Of a stretch of DNA of 5,312 bases, positions 1 through 5,312 are shown one piece after another (the stretch's first letter is position 1; each line of letters begins with the position of its first letter). The notes under the pieces are model-generated. The model was not told the DNA's origin. It ran no database searches and saw only the letters and a list, made by a program, of their open reading frames with translations. This stretch comes from Candidatus Sordicultor aquaticus. GTDB taxonomy: Bacteria; Atribacterota; Atribacteria; Atribacterales; Caldatribacteriaceae. The translations under genes and the position numbers were made by a program. The stretch covers positions 1-5,312 of the forward strand of contig JAGPEW010000072.1 in the NCBI GenBank assembly GCA_018056825.1, given 5' to 3'.

Positions 1-1141
1 TAAAAATTTCCGATATGTAGTAGTAGTCTCTTCCCCTTACCAGTATCAAGAATTAATGAAAGAGATGACCAAAAATAGAGGAGGTTTTCCTGAAGATAAA
101 TCTCAACAGTGGGCTATAGAGGCTTTCTTGCAAACTTCAGCTTATGATAGCTATATTGCCAATTATCTCACTAAACTTACCTACTCTGAGGAAGAACCTT
201 TTTACCCCCAATTTTCTCTGTTGCTTCGCAAAAAATATCCTCTTCGCTATGGAGAAAATCCTCACCAACGAGGAGCTTTTTACGAAGACTTATCTTTAGA
301 TTCTCAAGGTTTTATGAGATATATGGAACACTGGGGAGGGAAAGAACTCTCTTTTAACAATCTCTACGATGTCCAAGCTGCCTTTGGTTTAGTTAGAGAA
401 TACGAAGAGCCAGCGGTGGTAATAGTAAAACACAATAACCCTTGTGGAGTAGCAACTGATTTCAAGCTTTCAGTAGCTGCTCAAAAAGCACTCTCTGGAG
501 ACCCAGTGTCAGCTTATGGAGGAATTGTGGCTTTTAATCGCCCGGTAGATAAGGAAAGCGCTGAAATCTTCAGAAAATTGTTTATAGAAGTGGTCATTGC
601 CCCAGGATACGAAGAAGATGCCCAAGAGATTTTTTCTTCCAAAAAGAACTTAAGAGTTATTAAAGCTTCTCTATCTTCCCCTGCTTATTTTGATTTAAGA
701 AAAGTAGATGGAGGATTTCTTTTACAAGATAAAGACATAATTGATCTGGATAAGGATAAGTTACAAGTAGTAACGGAGAAAAAACCTACTTCTCAAGAGG
801 AAGAAGATTTACTATTTGCCTGGAAAGTAGCTAAGCATGTTAAATCCAATGCCATTGTATTAGCTAAAGACCACCAAACAGTGGGAGTTGGAGCAGGGCA
901 GATGAGTAGAATTGATGCTCTATATATAGCCCTTCTTAAAGCGCAAGGGCGAGAAAAAGGGGCAGTGTTAGCTTCCGATGCTTTCTTTCCTTTCTCTGAT
1001 GTAGTGGAAGAAGCAGGGAAAAATGGAATTACTGCTATCATTCAGCCCGGGGGGTCCATCAGAGATGAAGATTCTATCCAGGCTTGCAATAGACTGGGGA
1101 TTAGTATGATTTTTACTGGAATTCGTCACTTCCGACATTAA
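1..1141 (+). CDS. purH: Bifunctional AICAR formyltransferase / IMP cyclohydrolase PurH (5'-partial)
   Basis: PurH catalyses the last two steps of de novo purine synthesis: formyl transfer from 10-formyl-THF to AICAR, then ring closure to IMP, in the cytosol. The reading frame is open from base 2, so the gene starts outside the window. The 379 visible residues begin KNFRYVVVV, which fits the second half of the N-terminal cyclohydrolase domain; about 125 residues are probably missing from a usual 505-530. The ATG at 56 is internal. The transformylase domain is complete, with LRYGENPHQRGAFY, GKELSFNNLYD, VKHNNPCGVA (the catalytic Lys-His pair is encoded at 428-433), DPVSAYGGIVAFNRPVD, HVKSNAIVLAK, GVGAGQMSR, DAFFPF, IIQPGGSIRD and the typical C-terminal end TGIRHFRH. 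No frameshift or lost key residue was seen. It lies 16 bases before mnmG on the same strand, so the two are probably co-transcribed. The family call rests on these motifs and is secure. Confidence 0.97.
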   Translation, partial: KNFRYVVVVSSPYQYQELMKEMTKNRGGFPEDKSQQWAIEAFLQTSAYDSYIANYLTKLTYSEEEPFYPQFSLLLRKKYPLRYGENPHQRGAFYEDLSLDSQGFMRYMEHWGGKELSFNNLYDVQAAFGLVREYEEPAVVIVKHNNPCGVATDFKLSVAAQKALSGDPVSAYGGIVAFNRPVDKESAEIFRKLFIEVVIAPGYEEDAQEIFSSKKNLRVIKASLSSPAYFDLRKVDGGFLLQDKDIIDLDKDKLQVVTEKKPTSQEEEDLLFAWKVAKHVKSNAIVLAKDHQTVGVGAGQMSRIDALYIALLKAQGREKGAVLASDAFFPFSDVVEEAGKNGITAIIQPGGSIRDEDSIQACNRLGISMIFTGIRHFRH

Positions 1142-1145
1142 TTTT

Positions 1146-1152
1146 AAGGGAG
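1146..1152 (+). promoter_or_regulatory. Shine-Dalgarno sequence of mnmG
   Basis: AAGGGAG lies 5 bases before the ATG at 1158, within the 16-base gap after the purH stop codon. It is a strong purine-rich ribosome binding site. It fixes the mnmG start, which also matches the family N-terminus (YDVIVIGGGHAG a few residues in). Confidence 0.85.
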
Positions 1153-1157
1153 AATTT

Positions 1158-3014
1158 ATGAAGAAAAATTATGATGTGATTGTAATCGGAGGAGGGCATG
1201 CTGGTTGCGAAGCTGCTTACGTTTCAGCTCGGATGGGAGAAAAAACTCTTCTTTTAACTACTACCATTCATCATTTAGCTCTTATGCCCTGCAACCCCTC
1301 TATTGGTGGACCAGGAAAGGGGCAAGTAGTAAGGGAAATAGATGCCTTAGGAGGATTAATGGCCAAAGTTACTGACCTTTCTACTATCCACATAAGAAAG
1401 GTTAATACTGGAAAAGGACCAGCGGTACAAACTTTACGAGCTCAAACCCAGCGAGACTTATACAGTTTAACTATGAGAAAATTCTTGGAAAGTGTGCCTA
1501 ATCTCCATCTTTTCCAGGGAGAAGTTACCGAGATATTACAAGATGAAAAAGGAGAAGTAAAAGGAGTAAAAGTTAAAAATCAAACTACCTTTTTTGCTCC
1601 AGCTGTGGTCTTATGCGCCGGCACTTTCTTAAATGGAGTAATAAAAATTGGAGAACTAAGCTACCCCGCCGGAAGACAGGGAGAGTTCCCCTCGATAGAT
1701 TTGGTTTCCAGTTTACGACAGATGGGGCTACAATTAGGCCGGCTTAATACTTGCACTCCCCCCCGATTAGACCGAAGAACTATAGATTTTTCTTCATTAG
1801 AAGAGCAAGAAAGCGACGAAGAACCTCTTTGTTTCTCTTTTACTGGATATCCTCAGGTCTATAAAGAAGCATCAGTTTTTATTGCTCATACCTCTAAAAA
1901 AACTTGTGATATCATAAAAGCTAATTTCCATCGCTCCCCCCTTCTCTACTCAGTTGCTGACACTTCTTCTGTGCGAGAATGTCCTTCTCTAGAAGATAAA
2001 GTTTATCGGTTTCCTGAAAGAGATAACCATCTCCTCTTTTTGGAACCGGAAGGAAAAGAAAGCAATGAAATTTATGTCCAAGGCCTTTTTACTTCGCTAC
2101 CAGAAGAAATACAGGGGGAAATAGTTCATTCTATAGCTGGCTTAGAACAAGCACACATAATAAGACCGGGATATGGGATTGAATATGATTATGTTTTACC
2201 CGATCAATTGCGAGCCTCTCTTGAGTGTCGAGAAATTCCCGGTTTATTTTTAGCCGGACAAATCAACGGAACATCAGGATATGAAGAAGCAGCAGGACAG
2301 GGTATAATAGCGGGGATCAATGCTGCGAGCTACATAAAAGGCCAACCTCCTTTAATCCTTCGGCGAGATGAAAGTTACATTGGAGTTATGATTGATGACT
2401 TAGTAACTAAAGGAGTAGATGAACCTTATAGATTGCGCACTGGGAAAGTAGAGTTTCGCTTAGTCGTTCGCCACAGCAATGCCGACCTTCGTCTTGAGCC
2501 CTATGCTTATGAACGAGGAATAATAAGTAAAAAAGAATACGAGCGAGTGGAAGAAAAGAGAGAGGAAATTCAAAAAGAAATTGAGCGCCTCTCTCACCTT
2601 ATTATCCTTCCCACCTCCCAGCTTCAGAGTTTACTAGCTCAAAAAGGAACCAACCCGATAAGAGAAGCAATAAAAGCTAGTGCCCTCCTTGCTCGTCCAG
2701 AGATTAATTACCGAGACTTAGCTCCTTTTGACCCGGAAAGGCCGTTCCTCGAGCCCCAAGTAATTGAAGAGGTAGAGATAGAAATCAAATATCGAGGATA
2801 TATTGAGCGGCAAAAAAGGGAAATAGAAGAATTTAAGAAAATGGAAAACAAAACCATTCCTCCTAATTTTGACTTTTCTTCCCTTCAGGTGATTTCTCGA
2901 GAAGCACGGGAAAAACTACAAAAAGTAAAACCTGCCACTTTGGGACAAGCTGCCCGAGTGGCAGGAGTTACTCCTTCAGATATAGCGGCTCTCTATATTT
3001 TATTAGAGAAATGA
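1158..3014 (+). CDS. mnmG: tRNA uridine-5-carboxymethylaminomethyl modification enzyme MnmG (GidA)
   Basis: MnmG is an FAD/NADH- and methylene-THF-dependent enzyme. With the GTPase MnmE it installs the (carboxymethyl)aminomethyl group at U34 of certain tRNAs, which supports accurate decoding of split codon boxes. At 618 residues it has the usual full length and is not the shorter TrmFO. Visible parts: the N-terminal dinucleotide-binding GGGHAG (11-16); MPCNPSIGGPGKG with the conserved Cys45 (E. coli Cys47); NTGKGPAV; ECPSLEDK with Cys275 (E. coli Cys277); the second signature AGQINGTSGYEEAAGQG (366-382); EIKYRGYIERQ; and the C-terminal helical region ending PATLGQAARVAGVTPSDIA. Odd points: the usual RLKTGTPPR reads RLNTCTPPR, MFTSRAEYRL reads LRTGKVEFRL, and GPRYCPS reads SVRECPS. 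The reading frame is intact and both key cysteines are present, so I infer a working but divergent enzyme. It follows purH and abuts glnA tail to tail. mnmE is not in the window. Confidence 0.97.
   Translation: MKKNYDVIVIGGGHAGCEAAYVSARMGEKTLLLTTTIHHLALMPCNPSIGGPGKGQVVREIDALGGLMAKVTDLSTIHIRKVNTGKGPAVQTLRAQTQRDLYSLTMRKFLESVPNLHLFQGEVTEILQDEKGEVKGVKVKNQTTFFAPAVVLCAGTFLNGVIKIGELSYPAGRQGEFPSIDLVSSLRQMGLQLGRLNTCTPPRLDRRTIDFSSLEEQESDEEPLCFSFTGYPQVYKEASVFIAHTSKKTCDIIKANFHRSPLLYSVADTSSVRECPSLEDKVYRFPERDNHLLFLEPEGKESNEIYVQGLFTSLPEEIQGEIVHSIAGLEQAHIIRPGYGIEYDYVLPDQLRASLECREIPGLFLAGQINGTSGYEEAAGQGIIAGINAASYIKGQPPLILRRDESYIGVMIDDLVTKGVDEPYRLRTGKVEFRLVVRHSNADLRLEPYAYERGIISKKEYERVEEKREEIQKEIERLSHLIILPTSQLQSLLAQKGTNPIREAIKASALLARPEINYRDLAPFDPERPFLEPQVIEEVEIEIKYRGYIERQKREIEEFKKMENKTIPPNFDFSSLQVISREAREKLQKVKPATLGQAARVAGVTPSDIAALYILLEK
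2911..2965 (-). terminator. Probable intrinsic terminator of argH-glnA, inside the 3' end of mnmG
   Basis: CCTGCCACT (2931-2939) and AGTGGCAGG (2957-2965) form a perfect 9-bp inverted repeat with six G-C pairs. The enclosed GGG (2942-2944) and CCC (2953-2955) can extend it past a small internal mismatch, leaving an 8-base loop. On the minus strand the hairpin is followed at once by UUUUACUUUUU and then more U-rich sequence (complement of 2911-2930). The hairpin lies 49 bases past the glnA stop codon. On the plus strand no U run follows, so it should stop only minus-strand transcripts. It covers codons of the conserved MnmG C-terminal motif (about residues 592-603). The structure was read by eye and no folding energy was computed. 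Confidence 0.62.
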
Positions 3015-4340
3015 TTAGTATAGCTCTAAATACCTCTCCAATTCCCAGGGGTGAACAACATGCTCAAATTCTTCCCATTCCTGGTATTTAGCTTCCAAAA
3101 AGAAATCCAGAATATGAGGAGTAAAAGCTTCTTGAACTACAGAATCTTTTTCTAGCTCTCCCAGAGCCTCTCGCAAGCTTCGAGGAAGATTGCGAATATT
3201 CCACTCTTCTCGCTCTTCACGGCTCATGCGATAAAGGTTGACACTATTGTAGGGCTTACCAGGGTCTAGTTCTTTATCCACTCCGTCTATTCCCGCTTTC
3301 AAGATAGCAGCGAAAGCTAAATAAGGGTTACAGGAAGGGTCAGGACTACGCAGTTCTGCTCTAGTTTTCTTTCCTCGCTGAGGAGGAACTCGCACTAAAG
3401 GACTACGATTTTTCTCTGCCCAAGCTATATAAACTGGAGCTTCGTATCCAGGAACCAAACGCTTATAAGAATTAACTAAAGGATTAGTTATAGCAGTTAG
3501 AGCCGGGGCATGCTGTAAAAGACCGGCAATAAATCCTCGAGCAATTTTACTCAAACCATCAGGTTTTGTTGGATCATAGAATATATTTTCCTCCCCTTGG
3601 AAAAGAGAAAGGTGAGTATGCATACCTGATCCTGGTACCCCATAAAGAGGTTTAGGCATAAAAGTAGCACATAATCCTGCTTTAAGAGCTAAGGTTTTCA
3701 CCGCCAGTTTTAAAGTTATTAAGTTATCAGCAATTTTTAATGCCTTATTATATTCAAAATCAATTTCATGCTGAGAAGGAGCTACTTCATGATGAGAAGC
3801 CTCGATATTAAAGCTCAAATCTTCAAGAGCAATCACCATATCCCGACGCAAACTCTCTTCCAAGTCTAAAGGTAAAAGGTCAAAATAACTCCCTCTATCG
3901 CTCACCACCACTTTCTGATTTTCGTACTTTAATATAAAAAATTCTGCTTCTGTACCTACTTCAAATTCCCATCCCCTTTTTTCTACTTCTTTTAACACTC
4001 TTTTTAAATTAGTGCGAGAACATCCCTCAAAAACGCTACCATCTGCCCGTTGAACATCACAAATAATCCGAGCTACTGAATCCTCTTCCCAAGGACAGAT
4101 GATAAAAGTATCCGGGTCGGGAACTAGCTTCATATCTGACTCTTCAATCCTCACGAAACCCTGAATAGAAGAACCATCAAAATTAACTCCTTCTTCTAAA
4201 GCAGCAGGTAACTTTTTAATGGGAATCTCCACATTTTTAGCCCTGCCTAAAACATCCACGAATTGTAAACGAACAAAGTTAATGTTCTCCTCTTGAGCTT
4301 TTTTTAATATATCCTGAACATTAGAAGGCACAGTTTTCAC
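3015..4340 (-). CDS. glnA: Glutamine synthetase type I, GSI-alpha-like
   Basis: GlnA makes glutamine from glutamate, ammonia and ATP; the family is a cytosolic dodecamer. Its 441 residues match short GSI-alpha enzymes. Motifs in order: VNFDGSSIQGFVRIEESDM (52-70), EAEFFI (131-136), EASHHEVAPSQHEIDF (180-195, metal-binding Glu), KPLYGVPGSGMHTHLSL (230-246, ATP-binding signature), NSYKRLVPGYEAPVYIAW (290-307, with flap Glu300), RAELRSPDPSCNPYLAFA (327-344), ending HPWELERYLELY. Arg63 sits where Bacillus GlnA has the Arg tied to glutamine feedback. The region around NLYRMSREER looks like GSI-alpha, so control by adenylylation is unlikely. The coordinates give the longest form, starting at GTG 4338-4340. 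A second in-frame GTG at 4329-4331 (438 residues) has a better Shine-Dalgarno sequence (AGGTG, 6 bases ahead) and an N-terminal length closer to Bacillus GlnA, and I favour it. The start overlaps the end of argH, so translational coupling is likely. A probable terminator lies 49 bases past the stop. Confidence 0.97.
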   Translation of the reverse strand: MKTVPSNVQDILKKAQEENINFVRLQFVDVLGRAKNVEIPIKKLPAALEEGVNFDGSSIQGFVRIEESDMKLVPDPDTFIICPWEEDSVARIICDVQRADGSVFEGCSRTNLKRVLKEVEKRGWEFEVGTEAEFFILKYENQKVVVSDRGSYFDLLPLDLEESLRRDMVIALEDLSFNIEASHHEVAPSQHEIDFEYNKALKIADNLITLKLAVKTLALKAGLCATFMPKPLYGVPGSGMHTHLSLFQGEENIFYDPTKPDGLSKIARGFIAGLLQHAPALTAITNPLVNSYKRLVPGYEAPVYIAWAEKNRSPLVRVPPQRGKKTRAELRSPDPSCNPYLAFAAILKAGIDGVDKELDPGKPYNSVNLYRMSREEREEWNIRNLPRSLREALGELEKDSVVQEAFTPHILDFFLEAKYQEWEEFEHVVHPWELERYLELY

Positions 4341-5312
4341 CTACCAAGTTTTCCCAGCTTTCTTTCTCTCTCTTTCTCCAGGAATAGACGAGCTCCCGGG
4401 ATTGAGCTAAAAGTTCTTTACCTTTTTTTATCTCTTTTTCTACTTCTTGAGGGGAGGTACTACCTTGCGAGGCTTTTCTTCTCACTGATTTTTCTTCATC
4501 CACTATTTCTTCCCAATTTTTAGGAAATAGATGTTGATATTCTCCCCAGTCTTCCTTCTTCAAATCCCGCAAGTGCTTCCCACTAGAGGAAAGCTTCTTC
4601 ACCATTTCTCCTACCCAAGCATGAGCCTGACGAAAAGGAACTCCTTGCTCCACTAAATACTCACATACATCAGTAGCGGTTAAAAAACCAATAGACAGAG
4701 CCTTTTTCATACTTTCTCGATTGGGAAACAGGTTTTGAGTGAGGCGCGCAGCTATGTGAAGAGAGAAAAGAGTTTCTCTCACTGCCCGGAAAAGAGGAGG
4801 TTTATCCTGCTGTAAATCTCGATTATAAGTAAGGGGTAATCCTTTTAAAGTGATAGCTAAACTAACCCAGGAGCTTACTACCTCCCCTGTTTTTCCCCGT
4901 AGAAGTTCTGCTACGTCAGGATTTTTCTTCTGAGGCATAATGCTTGAACCAGTAGTAAATGCATCATCAATTTTTAAAAAGTTAAAAGCCGGCGAGCTCC
5001 ATAAAACTATCTCCTCTCCCCATCTACTAAGATGAAGAAACAGTATAGATAAGTTTCCTAAAATTTCCAGAATAAAATCTCGATCTGATACAGCATCCAT
5101 ACTATTTTCTTGCACCCGGGAAAAAGATAGGAGTTCAGCTACATATTCTCTATCGATGGGCAGTGAAGTTCCAGATAGCGCTGCCGCTCCCAAAGGAAGC
5201 ACGTTTACTCTTTTTCGAGCATCTTCCAATCTCTCTACATCCCTCTCGAGCATAAAAAAATAAGCTAAAAGGTGATGAGAAAAAAGAACTGGTTGTGCCG
5301 GTTGAAGATGAG
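4321..5312 (-). CDS. argH: Argininosuccinate lyase ArgH (5'-partial)
   Basis: ArgH splits argininosuccinate into arginine and fumarate, the last step of arginine synthesis; the family is a cytosolic homotetramer of the fumarase/aspartase superfamily. The frame stays open to the right edge, so about 155 N-terminal residues lie outside; the ATG at 5251-5253 is internal. The 329 visible residues begin at HLQPAQPVLFSHHLLAY, the conserved His-containing T-H-L-Q region. They continue with DARKRVNVLPLG, SGTSLPIDRE, NSMDAVSDRDF, the superfamily signature GSSIMPQKKNPD (visible residues 121-132, catalytic Ser loop), LLRGKTGEV, KGLPLTYNRDLQQDK and GFLTATDVCEYLV. Near the end the common GGT(A/S)P is GSTSP, followed by roughly 25 more residues than I expect, rich in Lys, Glu and Trp. 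This tail runs into the start of glnA by 11-20 bases. Other superfamily members such as PurB and fumarase are ruled out by the ArgH-specific motifs. Confidence 0.97.
   Translation of the reverse strand, partial: HLQPAQPVLFSHHLLAYFFMLERDVERLEDARKRVNVLPLGAAALSGTSLPIDREYVAELLSFSRVQENSMDAVSDRDFILEILGNLSILFLHLSRWGEEIVLWSSPAFNFLKIDDAFTTGSSIMPQKKNPDVAELLRGKTGEVVSSWVSLAITLKGLPLTYNRDLQQDKPPLFRAVRETLFSLHIAARLTQNLFPNRESMKKALSIGFLTATDVCEYLVEQGVPFRQAHAWVGEMVKKLSSSGKHLRDLKKEDWGEYQHLFPKNWEEIVDEEKSVRRKASQGSTSPQEVEKEIKKGKELLAQSRELVYSWRKREKESWENLVGENCAF
4338..4342 (-). promoter_or_regulatory. Shine-Dalgarno sequence favouring the inner GTG start of glnA
   Basis: On the minus strand AGGTG (4342 down to 4338) is followed by six bases and then GTG at 4331-4329. 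The site overlaps the other candidate start (GTG 4340-4338), whose own upstream region offers only a distant GGGA. It lies within the last codons of argH, so a ribosome finishing argH would reach it directly. Confidence 0.5.

Noticed and set aside
56..58. ATG as the start of a short PurH lacking the cyclohydrolase domain
   Set aside because: The same frame is open back to base 2 and encodes KNFRYVVVV and following residues that fit the PurH N-terminal domain, so the gene is cut by the window edge rather than short.
793..1041. An 82-residue open frame on the minus strand within purH
   Set aside because: It is fully antisense to conserved PurH codons and shows no recognisable motif or convincing ribosome binding site; it is a shadow of the real gene.
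1084..1110. Promoter-like TTGCAA and TATGAT, 15 bases apart, before mnmG
   Set aside because: The -35 match is weak, the spacing is short, and such matches are frequent by chance in AT-rich DNA; it lies inside conserved purH codons.
3003..3029. Inverted repeat TTAGAG / CTCTAA spanning the mnmG-glnA junction, a possible two-way terminator
   Set aside because: The stem is only 6 bp and AT-rich with a 15-base loop, and no U run follows on either strand; the hairpin at 2931-2965 is much stronger.
3155..3167. GCTCT-CCC-AGAGC hairpin early in the plus-strand read-through into glnA
   Set aside because: The 5-bp stem has no U run after it on either strand and lies in coding sequence, so it is not supported as a terminator for purH-mnmG.
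5251..5253. ATG (minus strand) as the start of argH
   Set aside because: The frame continues to the edge with HLQPAQPVLFSHHLLAY, a conserved ArgH segment, so this Met is internal.
1..5312. A hidden mobile element, defence system, CRISPR array or riboswitch
   Set aside because: Nearly every base is within four conserved metabolic genes; no direct repeats, tRNA-like folds or integrase/transposase motifs were seen, and the only gap between genes is 16 bases.

Overview
This window holds four conserved housekeeping genes of a bacterial chromosome in two convergent pairs, with almost no non-coding DNA. The DNA is AT-rich (by eye about 40% GC) and the proteins are rich in Lys and Glu. The glutamine synthetase is of the short, Bacillus-like GSI-alpha type, and the MnmG resembles Firmicutes proteins in several motifs but departs from the usual consensus in others. 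Together this suggests a low-GC bacterium: Firmicutes-like, or one of the uncultured anaerobic or thermophilic phyla. The sequence alone does not allow a firm assignment. No phage, transposon, CRISPR, tRNA or rRNA signal was seen.

Plus strand, left half: the window opens inside purH (bifunctional AICAR transformylase/IMP cyclohydrolase, last steps of purine synthesis; N-terminus cut off). After 16 bases with a strong Shine-Dalgarno sequence comes complete mnmG (gidA), the FAD enzyme that works with MnmE on the wobble uridine of some tRNAs. Both enzymes use folate one-carbon units: 10-formyl-THF for PurH and methylene-THF for MnmG.

Minus strand, right half: argH (argininosuccinate lyase, last step of arginine synthesis; N-terminus cut off by the right edge) runs into glnA (glutamine synthetase type I), the two overlapping by 11-20 bases. 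This looks like one transcript linking ammonia assimilation to arginine synthesis.

The two pairs meet tail to tail with no spacer: the mnmG stop codon ends at 3014 and the glnA stop codon begins at 3015. The best non-coding signal is a GC-rich 9-bp hairpin followed directly by a U-rich run on the minus strand at 2911-2965. It looks like the intrinsic terminator of argH-glnA, placed inside the 3' coding end of mnmG. I see no evidence of a new multi-gene system. The points worth a second look are this embedded terminator, unusual substitutions in normally well-conserved MnmG motifs, and the overlapping argH/glnA junction.
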